DNA of 64,000 nucleotides from Spongilla lacustris (Eukaryota > Porifera > Demospongiae > Spongillida > Spongillidae), in the NCBI GenBank assembly GCA_949361645.1, contig OX442429.1, positions 5,193,167-5,257,166 of the forward strand. Reading direction: 5' to 3'. A model generated the notes under the pieces. That model had not been told where the DNA came from. It searched no databases and saw only the letters and a list, made by a program, of their open reading frames with translations. A program made the position numbers and the translations under genes. The stretch's first letter is position 1. Every line of letters starts with the position of its first letter. Below are positions 10,851 through 23,400 of the stretch, piece by piece.

Positions 10851-13800
10851 CATTATTATGTACAGCCGTGCATGCATTAAAAGAAAAGAAAAAAGAAAAA
10901 AGTATCCGCGGCCTATATGTGGATGGACAAACTCACAGGTGCTTTTCATTGAATACGATCGAGGGACAACAATGAGGTGTTCTGAATAGACCTTTGTGGT
11001 GTAGGAATAGTAATTCCTTGTCTGATATTCGCCATATTCCTGTCATATAGTACTGCTGTCTACTGCACCTCTGGGATAGGGGTCAACGGATGGTTAAGAA
11101 ACCCTATACATGTATAAGCTATTCATATGTTTATACGTTGTTGGAGTGAATTAAAGAGATGAACATTTGCATTACTACATGTGTGCTAAAAAAATATCAT
11201 TCTCTTTGGTGAGATGAGTAAGTTCCTCTCCTTTAAAGAGACTGCTGCAGTTATTGGTGGAAAATGAAATAAAGCCTCCTTGTGCTAACGAATCTCAGTC
11301 CAACATGCATGGAAGCTAAAGCATGCAACACATGTTCATTTATTGCATCCCGGGAGGGTTGCCATCCAGGTTAACAGTGGACCATTGCGTCCACCTGCAT
11401 GTCGGTGACTTTCAAATACACTGCAAGGATAGCGTGCGTGTCAAGGTGGCGAGCGCTTAAGTGTTATATACATATAGCAACGCTGATACTTTGTGAACTG
11501 CTTTCCTGCATGCATGGAAAGAAAATGAGCCTGCATGCATATGGTTGCTTACAGTTCTATAAAACGATAAATTAATCATTGTTATTGCATGCATACACCA
11601 CACACGGCCATGGAAAGTCTATTCATCACGAGTATACATTGTGATAAGTATCTTTAGATTTCCTATTGTTCATTGTTGCATTTTGCTAAACAGCGCAGCC
11701 TATAAACGGATGCAGAATTTCAAACTGTAAACAGCTGTGGGGCTATATAATATCGTTGTCGTATAAACTATTTAGCAGTCGGCGATACGTAAAAAACAAT
11801 ATAGAATCTCCGAAGTGAAGCCTTAAAAGAGCTAGAGCACAAATAAGACACCGAAATGCGAAGTGAGTTAATTAGTCATGAAGGGTTAAAATAAACTTCG
11901 TATGCGTCGGCAAAAATGTATCAGTCCTATGTGCTTCGATTGTTTCCCATCTAGTACGTTTTGGATTTTTGAATCATTATACATCATCTCTCTGGGAGGG
12001 TATAAACTGTCCCCTGGACATTCATTCCTCTTACGAAAATGAGGAGAGATGGGAGACAATAATTCCTAGAGGAGGCATTCGTTCCTAGGTACCAATTACG
12101 TTTGCAATACAACTTTATAACTTTGTTGAACCTCGTAACTGCATGCGCATTAGTCTGGGTACCCGACTGATCGGTAGCATTATAATATAATGCGACTGAT
12201 CAGTCTGGTACTGCGCATGCGAAGTAGCCTGTATAAACGTATATTGGCTATTTCAGTTTGTTTTAACAACCTCATTAATAAAATACAGTATTGAACTTCC
12301 TTTTTATTTGTTTATATATCGCTAATCCGATTGATCTATCCTGCTCAGAGGATCTGTGTTTGAAGTTTGAATATTGAACTTCTATCGTTTTTAAAAATTA
12401 TGATTATCTGCTTTATTATTAATTTGCTAGCATAATTATACTGCAACGGCAAAAATATAGAATAAAAAATAAAAATCGTGTAGCTTACTATGTTTTCGTC
12501 GCATACATGTGTACCATTTATAAAGTTCGCAAAGATATAATTCAGTTACGTATGCATGTTGTGATCTCCATCGTACGGGTACAAAACAATAGTTTTTCTA
12601 TGAGTTCAACAGCGGCGTAGGAAGGAGTTTAAAAGTTGGGGGGGGGGGGGGGGGGGGGGGGGGGAAACTTTGAGCGCTTTCAAAAAGGCAATTGCAATGA
12701 CGACACTTATTAATAATTTAGGTAGGTAATTCGTGAATAATACATCGAAGCATTCCGAGCAAAAGGTACGTTTCGCTTGGTTTTGAAAAAAAAAAAGTAT
12801 AGATACACTGATCGGCTGGTGTAAAAGAGGGGATTTCTTGATTTGCGGTTTTTTGTTGTTGTTGCTGTGAGTTAGTTTTGCAACCGCACGTACTTTAATG
12901 ACCCCGTGCCATTTCGAGACAGCCATTCACTATGCAACTGGAATTGTCGTTTGAGTTTTCAATGTACTGTGCATCAGTCAAGGCATCCTTACTATGTACA
13001 CAAATATTTATGCCATTAAAAAAAAAATTGGAACATAATCAATGTAGGGTGATCCCGCTAGTTAAGACGAATTTCGTACTTTGTTTATATATATATCCGC
13101 ACGGGCTTGCATGATACCTTTTTTTTTCTATCCAGGAATGACCCCGTATCACTTCCCTTTCAGTGAGTAGCTTCAAAAGAGAAAAGTTATTTTCATAGGA
13201 AAAAATATAAAAGTTTTGCCGAGCGGGGGTATAGTCCGCCTATTGTAACGAACGCGTGCATAATTCATCAGCGGTTACAAGCAGCTTTGACAGGATTAAT
13301 CTATGGCTGCATCTGTAGCAACAAGAGGTCATGCAGCTGGGAGACCTCGTCCCTTTAACCACGTATATGTCTTTCAGTTGTAGCGTGTATCGCCTCAATG
13401 GGGCTTCAGGTATACCGGCAGCCTTTGCGACAAAGTTTAGGCTATAACCCTGGCTAATTCACTGTGTCACATTGCGAATCAATGCTGGATTTCGCTTTAA
13501 CCTATACGGCCCTAGCTGCGATGACAATTTTGTGATGCAAGCATGTGATTGCAGACTGCCAATCTGGAATTACATGCTTGTGTCACAGAAAATGATTTCG
13601 GCTACATCGACAGCCCTGGATAATTATGGTATTGTCTGGATTCCGTTGTGGTCGATTGTGAAATTCATATCGCTCTATAATGAAGTGAGTCCGACCGGGT
13701 CGTACATTTTGGTATGCAGCTATACCTGTATTTTCGCGCATCCAAGCTGAAAGTGACAAGGACAGAATCCACACTCTTGGACATGCATATTAACATACCG

Positions 13801-15579
13801 CGAAGCTTTGATGTAAACGTAGTCTGCTCTAAAACGTTACGCAAACATAAAATTCGATCGTAACTAATTGAGCGGTAGTGTGACCTTTCGAGTACCGTGG
13901 GCTCCAGAACGATCAGCGTCGCAAGTTTTTGATATTAATCGTGTCGCAGACACTATAGGGGACTATTCCGCCCTAGCGAACGTGACGGTTTTTAAATATT
14001 TCCCCGAGTGGGTGCGACATATCAACTCGTAACTTCCAAACGGAAGGTCCAATCGAAGCCACCTTTCTTTCCATACATTGGGAAGACATGTGAGTACAAT
14101 AAAAAAAATCTTTATTTATCCTTAACACGCATCCTTTAAAAAATTCTGTTCAAAATTCGTCTTAATACCTGGCTCGTCATTAGACCCAGGAGCACTCTAT
14201 ATGCCATCCGATCAGAGCTCTCGTTATATAAGTGCATTTAGCTGCGCAGTGCGTGGATTGATATACATATACGTACATGTATTCAGCTCAACTTATAACT
14301 TTTCACATGTATTTATGTGTATAATTGGAAATACACGACGGTGCACGCGCACAATGCAACGGAAGAGCTACATGTATAACTCTATAATTAGACTCAAAAC
14401 GAGGCAAAGAAGACTGAATATATGTACACATATATAACATTGTACTAGAAATACAGGTTGTAGGAACTGGCCAGTCGTAGCTTGGTATATGATACGTTTC
14501 GGACGCTGTGATCCATTACAACAATGCAGTCAACTGCATGGCTGGTATAAAATAAAAATAATGACATTACATTAGTATAGAGATTCATGGGTTTTTTCAT
14601 TCTGAGTGTTCAAATGGGATACTACTGCTGATGACACTCAAAAGCGTATAAAATGATGCACCATTTGTTAATAGCCAAAAGGACAAATGTAGAGTGGTTG
14701 GTTTATTTAATGTTAATAATCAGTCATCTCAAAACTTATGTATGCGTGACAGTTGAAAAACTACATTGGCTTAGATGAATACTACGTAAATAAGTGTGAA
14801 GGATTGCATGCAGACAATCAGCAACATATTACATATAACAAAAGTATACGGTGTTGCTAATTTCTTTGAGGTTAGCTTAGGAACAAAAATATGAGGCTAT
14901 GAAAGTATTTTGCAAGTGGGAAAAAATTTCTGCCTAGTCCAGGTGTTCAATTGATCAAGCCACGTGTATACATTGGGATGTATTATAAGACTGAGGAGTT
15001 TCATGACTACCGTTGTACAAATAAAACTAATGAAACGAGTATAGAAAAACTGTGAAAAGTAAGTTGGGATGTAAAACATGTTGGTGGTTATTACATAAAG
15101 ATAATCTTGCCTATAGCAGCAAGGGTAGGGCCCAATTATTCTGTGTGTAGTACAAGAATTAATATATTTATTATTACAATCAAAATTATCTACCATTTTA
15201 TATGAGCACTCCTAAATCCAGCTTACTCAAGATAAATACGAATGCACTGAACACAATAAAAAGGGTGAACAAAGATGAAATAATAAACGAACCAGCCCAT
15301 CTGCGGATCAGTGAGAAAGTAATTTATTCTCCTGTCTGCATTATAGTTACACTGATTCTGCCAACATGAAACAAAAAAATTGTGTTCAATACGGTCAATG
15401 CTAAATTAATACTCATATTAAACTTATACAAAGTAGGCATTAAGGTATTCACAATCATTTCAGAAACGTTACATATATAGTGCTGATGGCGTATTGGCAA
15501 AGATGATCACATTTAAAATACTAATGTGCCCTACAAGACATTAATTAACGTGCTCACATTTTCTCCAATCATTCAATAG
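10851..15579. other. Long interval without recognised gene
   Basis: AT-rich, with no supportable coding frame. Visible structures: a hairpin element at 12,140-12,230 (GCATGCGCA and TGCGCATGC outer ends), a G tract of 27 at 12,638 next to a GCGGCGTAGGAAGG element-like edge, and a segment (11,195-11,225) that repeats TTCTCTTTGGTGA(G)ATGAGTAAGTTCC also seen near 9,807. Upstream exon(s) and the promoter of the receptor gene should lie at its right end, but I could not place them. Confidence 0.55.
12140..12230. repeat. Small hairpin element
   Basis: The inner arms ACTGATCGGTAGCATTA and TAATGCGACTGATCAGT pair around a short AT loop, and the outer arms GCATGCGCA and TGCGCATGC pair as well. TCTGGGTAC sits in one arm, like the TCTGGGTA(C/T)GAGACT ends at 5.7 and 59.5 kb. 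It is probably a short MITE. Confidence 0.5.
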
Positions 15580-18500
15580 TACGACTTTCTGTTTGTGTGG
15601 CTCTCTACTGTCTACAAATAACTACATCTCAGTATGATAATGTCTTTTACGTCACTCCAAACTCCTCCGACACCTCATGTCCCAGTGGATACCCATGCTA
15701 TGAGCTGGGGACCTATGTTAGGAATGCATCACAGTACTTCATATCCAACACATCCTTCATTTTCTTACTAGGGACACACATGATCATTGATGGAGATGTG
15801 CGCATCGAAAACCTCCAAAACTTTCAGTTTCAAGGTTCAGATATACTACTCCATCGCTCTGTATCTGAGGATGTTCAACAGTATGGTTTTGATTCCTTTG
15901 GGGAAGAGGACAACATACCATATTTGGAATCATCAACCAAACTGGTGTGTTCAAATCCTTCAAATTTTTATTTTAAGGAGATTACCAATTTGTCTTTACT
16001 TAATATTACCATACTCAACTGTGGTTCATGGACCTCAGAAGTAGGCGCTTTTACTGCTGTGTACATGAACCTTATCTATAACCTTGAGATGGATGGTTTC
16101 ACCATTAAGAACAGCACTGGGTATGGATTGATTGGAAGAAATTTATTGGGAATAGCAATGATCACAAGATCATCATTTGTGGGCAGTAATCAGTGTGCAA
16201 AAAATTTTCAATTTCAGATTTCAGGAGGAAATGTGGTACTCATACACAACAATGATGTTGAAACAACAACTTCTAATGGTATCCATCATCTAATCATTTC
16301 GAATGCACTCTTTACTCTTGGATATGATGCAACGGAAGATTATGACCCCATAGCTTGCCGTACAATGGGTAGTGGATTGGGCATTTTATTTGATTACAAT
16401 TTATATGAAACAAGAGTAGTTATTAATAGCTCAATATTATACAGAAACCATGCACAAGATGGATCAAATCTAAAGATTTTTGTTATAGAGACTCCTGCAA
16501 ATTTATGTAACATTGAGATTCATAACATTTCTAGTATCCGCGGTACTTCATTCAGCAGACAGGAAGAGAGTACTGTATTGTATGTAGTCATATCTGAAGA
16601 AGTGAATCCACCATCGTACACAAGAACCTTTAACATCACTGACTCGGAATTTATAAATTCACAGATCTTACTTCATATGTCAGAGATAGATCAAATTTAC
16701 TATGATTTTCGCATTAAAAATTGTGCTTTTATTAATACAAATATTAAGATCGAGGATAAGTACTACTACCAACACTATGGGTATTTAGGCTTTCATCTTC
16801 TTTATCAAGTAGTATTTGCTGAAACAAAATTAATGAATTCACATCTAGTCATTAATTATGTTTCATTTTATCTATTACAAAGTTGCATTGTATTAGACTC
16901 ATCAATTACATTATATAGCACTGCAGCAAATTTAAGTGGAAACTGTCAATTTATAACCAACCTGCAAAGGATAACTCCACTGAATTTGGTAAATTCACCC
17001 GAAGTCATTATAAGTGGAAATTTTGAATTTTTAAACTGCAGCTCAGCTGTTGGTGGAGCAATTTACTTGGAATCATCTCTTTTACAAATTAAGGCCAATG
17101 TTACGCTTGCTAACAACAAAGCACTTTATGATGGAGGAGCTATATACATGAAGAACTCTAGGATTGAAATGGATCTTTCCGATGTGACATTTGTAAATAA
17201 CAATGCAAATCTTAATGGTGGTGCAATATATATGCTTAGCTCAGTATTGAACCTGAAACACCAAACATCTGTATCATTCATTGGTAATGTAGCCTACATC
17301 AGTGGAGGTGCTATCTATATAGATGACAGGAGTGCCTTGGAAATTTATGGTGTACCTCATATATCTTTTGTTAAAAATGTTGCACAAATCAGTGGTGGAG
17401 CTATTTATGTGTTGGACCTACTTCTTGCTGATAGAATTTGCTTTCTTACAGTTAATGACCACAACCATTTAAAAATGTATTTCAATGGAAACTACGCCAA
17501 AGAAGCAGGCAGTGTGTTGTATGGAGGGAACATTGATACATGTAGGTATGAAGGATTTGACTTATTTAATACGATAGCTAGTATAGGATTTCATGACAAA
17601 AGCACTTCACTTATATCATCTGATCCTAATTATATTTGCCCCTGTAATGACACAGTACAATTTCCACAAACAGATCCCTGCTCAATAACCTCCATCAATA
17701 AAACAATATACCCAGGACAGACTATATTGGTACAATTCATCACCATTGGGCAGAGGAATGGAGCATCTCCAAGCATAGTGCTGAATTACAGAGCTGGGGG
17801 TGATGGGATATCATTCGTCTCTGCAATGAGGTCATCTAAGCAGTGTGAAGAATATAAGGTTCCATTTGGCCTTGTCAATTCTAGCCAATATCTTGTCACA
17901 CAAGCATTATTCAGCACTGGAAACTTCAAAAAATCATTTTTCAACATATCTATTACTGTACTACCATGCCCTGTTGGATTTCTTTTAAATACTGCATCTA
18001 TAACTTGTGAATGTGACCATTTTTTGCCTAGATTTGGTATTACATGCAACATCAGTGACATGATCATACAAGGAACTAAGAACAAGTGGATTGGTTATAC
18101 TTCACAGCATATACTGGGATTTTGTGACATCTGTCCATTTGATTACTGCACTGAGGCAGCTAAGGTGAATGTACTGGACCTCAACAGTCAGTGCAACTAC
18201 AATAGAATTAACGTGCTATGTGGCCAGTGCCTAGATGGACTAAGTATGACCTTTGGGACCTCTCAATGTAAGGTGTGTACCAATTATTACCTTCTAATGA
18301 TTGTACCATTTGCCATCATGGGAATCACTTTGGTTCTTGTGCTCTTCATGCTCAATCTAACAGTGTCCTCTGGCACCTTAAATGGACTGCTGTTTTATGC
18401 CAACATTGTTAGAATTAACGACTCAATTTTCTTTTCAAGAAACAGAAATTTTGCTGCTCAGTTCCTTGCAACATTCATAGCCTGGCTAAACCTAGACATA

Positions 18501-19469
18501 GGGATGGAGTCCTGTTTTTATGATGGAATGGACAGCTATGCTAAAACGTGGCTACAGTTTGCATTTCCCACATACTTATTCTCACTTCTGGGAGCCATTG
18601 TTGTTGCAGGGAGATGTTCTTCAAAGATATCTCGTCTGTGTCGACATAATGTTATTCCAGTGCTGTCTACACTAATACTATTATCGTACTCAAAAATATT
18701 GAGAACAATCATCACTATATTTTCATTTTCTGTGATTGACACTGAGACAAATAGCACTGTTTTGGTTTGGTTGTACGATGGAAATGTGAAGTTCCTTGGG
18801 TCCAAACATAGCATACTCTTCACTTTTGGTTTTCTTGTCCTGCTTGCTTTTGTTATTCCATACACCACCATGCTTCTGTTCCTGCCATGCTTGCAATCCA
18901 AGTCTCACCTCAAGATCTTTTTATGGGTGAACAAGCTAAAGCCTTTTCTAGATAGCTATGCCGCTCCTTATAAGGATCGTTATCGATTCTGGGCTGGAGT
19001 TCTCCTTTTGTTTCGTCTTCCACTTTATTTACTATTTGCATCCACTAACAGCACACCTGTACACCCATTGGGAATTTTGATTTTTGTCAACATGTACAGC
19101 ATGCTTTTAATAAGACTCCAGGTGTATAAAAAATGGACTACTTTTATACTGGAAATATTTTTTCATTTGAACATAATTAGCATTTCAACTGCTAGTCTTT
19201 TTGATCTTACATGTACTCAGAATATCCAAGAGCCGATCGCTATACTTGTACTGATAGGGGTAGCAAGTGCATTTGTGTGCTTCGTCATAATAGTGGCCAC
19301 CCACATATACATGAGGTCAGGAAAGGTGATGCCCTCATGGAAGATGTGCAGAGACATATCAGCTTTATGGAAGGGAAAGGACCCCAATGAAAATGCTAGG
19401 TATGAGATAACGTCATTAAACATCAACAATTCTACTGATGGAATTCGTGAGACACTTTTACAAAATTGA
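15580..19469 (+). CDS. Beta-helix (GGAI-repeat) ectodomain fused to a multi-pass membrane domain; 5' exon missing
   Basis: One exon of about 1,296 codons ends in TGA. There is no ATG between the upstream in-frame stop (15,546) and the conserved coding region. An acceptor (TTCTCCAATCATTCAATAG) at 15,579 fits a start in phase, and the first residues (RLSVCVALYCLQIT) look like the tail of a signal peptide. A short upstream exon must therefore supply the start. Many N-glycosylation sites follow, then five GGAIY motifs at 17,050-17,400, the hallmark of polymorphic-outer-membrane-protein-type beta-helix repeats. Next comes a cysteine-rich block (about 18,000-18,290), then seven or eight hydrophobic segments between 18,280 and 19,320 and a short cytoplasmic tail. 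The membrane part is not a textbook GPCR family that I can name. I infer a cell-surface receptor or adhesion role from topology only. A dead partial copy lies at 7,857-10,130. Its polyadenylation signal appears to come from a MITE. Confidence 0.85.
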
Positions 19470-19563
19470 TGAGCAGTGCATAAGATTTAAATTGCAGTGT
19501 GTACATGTGCATGTATGTTATGTTATTATTATTTTAGCTTTTTTTTGCACTTTTCATGTACGA

Positions 19564-19650
19564 TGAATAAAAACATTCTCTATGAGAAATGGTGATATAG
19601 TGGTGTAAAAAGCTAGGAGTCAAGGGTTAAATGATAAGGAGAAATAAAAT
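19564..19650 (+). mobile_element. Degenerate half of the 59.1-kb foldback MITE, carrying AATAAA
   Basis: AATAAAAACATTCTCTATGA, followed by GTGGTGTAAAAAG, AAGGGTTAAATGATAAGGAG and related blocks, matches the arms of the perfect foldback at 59,111-59,386. It begins about 95 bp after the receptor stop codon, and its first bases give the best AATAAA signal for that gene. Use of this signal in the transcript is an inference. Confidence 0.55.
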
Positions 19651-20451
19651 ACTCATTAATAAAATTCACCTTGTTGTGATAAACATAGCTATATCATGCA
19701 TTGTGACACTGTTTGGGGAATGCAGGGACTATTAAATAAACCATGCATATTATTTTGAAGTTTATTTTTGGCTTGTGCATCCCTGCCCCAAACTTCAGAT
19801 GCATGAAATTTTAAAGCCTACTTTAAATTTTGGTTTGTAGTGAATTGGTTTGATATTAAATTATTTTTAATACTATCCAAACACCTCTTTGGCTCCAACA
19901 TAAAGGTCCAACCAAGCATGCCTTTTTACTCACTCCAACCTAGAGCTAGCTGGCTGTTGTAGCAGGACAGAAAACAGTAGCCACATTCATGACAAATGAA
20001 AATCCCTCTACATATAACTGTCAAATTTAACTGTTTCAAAATGATGTTTTGCTCAATGCACATTAATCTGCCCCATGGACAGTTATTAGGCCTAATATTC
20101 ATTGGCAATATCATTGTGTTTTTAGCAATTTAGGAAGGAATTTTCAATGGTATCTGCTGGATTGGTGTCTTGCACCTGTCTTGAGCAATTATTCCTGTGT
20201 CCTTCCTGTAATGAAGTAATTGAACTTTCATCCAAACAAACTGTACTGTGCACAGTAGGTTCTGTGTATGCATAGAATATTACTAATCAGCAATGCATTT
20301 ATAGTAATAACACTTAGCAGATAGCTGCAGCTGTATTGTGTATAACACTAGGTTTAGCTGCATGGATTATGCAAACATTATAATGGATAATATTGATAAC
20401 AGTACATTGGTAGATACATATACCAGTTAGGCAACTGCTGATGCCTCAATG

Positions 20452-23400
20452 TCAGCTAAAACCGAGTGCACATTTTTTAACATTCCAGCCAAGAACAGCA
20501 TGAGCAGTCAGGAGATATACCATTGCTGTTGTAACAGTAACAATCATCATAGGAAAGCCAATTCTGATGAAGGAGGCAAAATGTACAAGAGGCAACAGAA
20601 AAACAAACTGTTAAACATACTTTGCAAAGTACTTGAATGATATCTTGTATTCATTTTGCTCTGCAATTCCAGCACATACCACATTAGCAAATGCTCCATT
20701 GACAGTCGCATTGCCTAATGATAGGAAAATACTAATCAATATACAAATCAAATGATATATACTGAAAGACAGAGAAATTTCCCTCATCTGTGAAGTGATT
20801 AGAAATGAAATACCAGTAAATGTATGTGTAGAATTTAACTATAGCATTTTTTCAGCCATGCATGACATCATATTCAACAATAAATCATTTTACAAGGAGA
20901 AAATTGGCTGTGAGGGATGCCACAGATAAGGATGTCATTATAATGCAATCTACGCTGGGAATAGTGGGTTACTCTCAATGAAATTTACCTCCCAGGCAAA
21001 CTCCAAATGCCAAGGTCCAAACCATTGGCCTCAAGTCCACACAGACATCTGGTGAGTCTGCCAAAGTCACTATCACTGGGATCTGTTGGGATGTGGTTAG
21101 ATTTTACAGATGTTGCACTTGGTTTAGCTTACCATCGCAGTCACAAAAGGAATGTTGTCAACAAAGGCAGACACAATAGCAGACACCCACAGGATGAGAA
21201 TGATGGCAACAAGATTTTGATTTGAAGGATTGACATGCTGCAAATTTTCAGCTGTTAATAACTAAACACCAAAGCCCTCTCTGTACCATGATAACTTCTA
21301 CCAGTTTCTCCCCAATATAATCCAGCAGACCAAGCAGTGTGACACCCTACACAAAGCAACAGCACTTAATATGCAATACTTAATACTCTATTATTCAATA
21401 CATATTAATTATTAATAGTCTATTGCCCTTTGGAACGCTCACCTTTATAAGGACAAATAGACCGGCAAAGAATAGCACTGTTGCCCATTCTATTGCATGG
21501 ACCACTTCCTCAATGTCCCTGATACCACTCATAATTAACAAAAACACTGCTCCAAACATAGCAATCCAACCTGAAAATGGCAGTGGGCAAAGCACATTAG
21601 TAAATAACAGAAAGTTTTGTGAGCAATGTGCAACATTGTACATGCAATTCAATACTGTTCTGGAATGGAAACTGGGATGCTGACTGCAATGTTTAACATG
21701 ATAATGTACCTAATCCCAGCTGGAATCTTGGAATGACGCTGGACAGGAAGAACAGGACAATTACCACAGCTACAACAAAAAGGGACTTCACAAGAAGGAT
21801 CTTGTCAGTGATACAATATTGTTGCTCCAATTCAGCCAACGTCCTCTGCAACTTGTGCACAGTCTCTTCCCCACTGCAGAGTAAGAGAGAGTGAGTGCAT
21901 ATGCTGTGAGGCAATATAAATTAGCTACTTGTTTAAAGTGGTAAATAATATCATCTTTTTGTAGTGTTCATTAGCATTGGGACTTGAAAACTGACCATTT
22001 GACTTTGTGCTCCTTAAGCTGCTTCCTCATATTCTTTGCATCGGCCCTCAACTTGTCTCTAAGCATCACTTCCTCCTCTGAAACCAGTGGAAGGGATTGC
22101 GCAGTTCTTTCTAATACATTGATTTCTCTTTTCAGTTCTAAGTGGAAGAATGACGCATGTTTTATTTTTCCAGTGTGTATCTTATATATCACACAATCCA
22201 TAAGGGATAATACTGTCCGCTTCTTTTTTGAACAATCATCTTCCTTACCAGCAATGTGAGACTCCTCCTTATTTTTCCACCTCACATAACCACAGCAGCT
22301 AGTATACATTACTCTATATAAAGGAAGTTGCTCAGTAAAACCATTTCCATGCATAAATGCTCAGGCTACTGTTAAAACAAGTTTACCAGTGCATTTTGTA
22401 ACTTGCCATGGATAATGGAGGCACTTTAGTAAGCAGTACAGCAAAGCATCTAATGACCTATTCCATGCGCAACATGTCACCTGACCCCATAACGTCCACC
22501 ACACCATTGAAATGTTGAATCACACATAATTGCTGCAGTTATTTCAAATTATCTGTACATGTCAATGTAATGGAGGCAATGTGAAAGTGAACTGCAAAAT
22601 CACATGTTCAACATGGGTTCTAACAGTCTAAATTTCTCCTGACCAGTCCACGTCATAATGAGTAAGCTGCTTTTACCCTTTCTTGTCCATTTGGACTGAG
22701 ACCCCTTAGGCAATGATTTGTTACCCCTATTATAGCAACAAATGCAATTCTTGTTCTCACATCCTGTTGTGGGATTTCCCCATTTAATGGTAATTTGTTC
22801 TGAGATATTTATATATTATATATAAATTGGCTTCCCGACCAAGTGCACCATCAACAGGATGTTCATATTAGAAGCCCTCCCCATGTTCTGAGGAGTTACA
22901 TCAATTAAAACCTTGATAGTGTTATAATGATTGTGGGAATGCTGCAGTCAAAAACTCGTGTGTGCTTTTTTAAATATGATATGTGTATATGTAACATTTA
23001 AAAATGTACTTTAATGAAGTTGATAAAAAAGGAATTCCCTCTCTGTGCTCATGCAAGCAGGGTTGCAAGCAGGGTTGATGGATGCTCTATGTACACTTAT
23101 GTGCACTCAAGAATGCGTACACAATGTACAGGGCTTCTAAATTAAGTGTGTCATCAGATTTCATGGATTGTCACTCTACCATCGTAGTCCTTTCTGTCTT
23201 TTCTACAACTTTCATTTGGTGATGACATAGAATGTGCTAAGAAAAAAAATGTAACTGCTGATATACTCCCTGCTTAATGTCCTTCCATATCCATCATTCA
23301 ACATTTGCACTGCAATGTCATCAAAAATGGCTCCATTACACTATTTTTAATGGCAATATCTGAGTGCCCATCAACCTTGCTGCTATGGCTTTTCATTAAG

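Noticed and set aside
12606..12926. 106-codon minus ORF with a proline run
   Set aside because: The proline run is the poly-G tract read backwards; no homology or splice support.
15597..15599. Receptor start at GTG
   Set aside because: A GTG start is not acceptable for an animal nuclear gene; the frame stays open upstream to 15,549 and an acceptor at 15,579 explains it better.
15580..19469. Bacterial contamination, because GGAI repeats resemble chlamydial Pmp proteins
   Set aside because: An animal-type multi-pass domain is in the same exon, and the gene neighbours a 23-exon gene with which it was co-duplicated.
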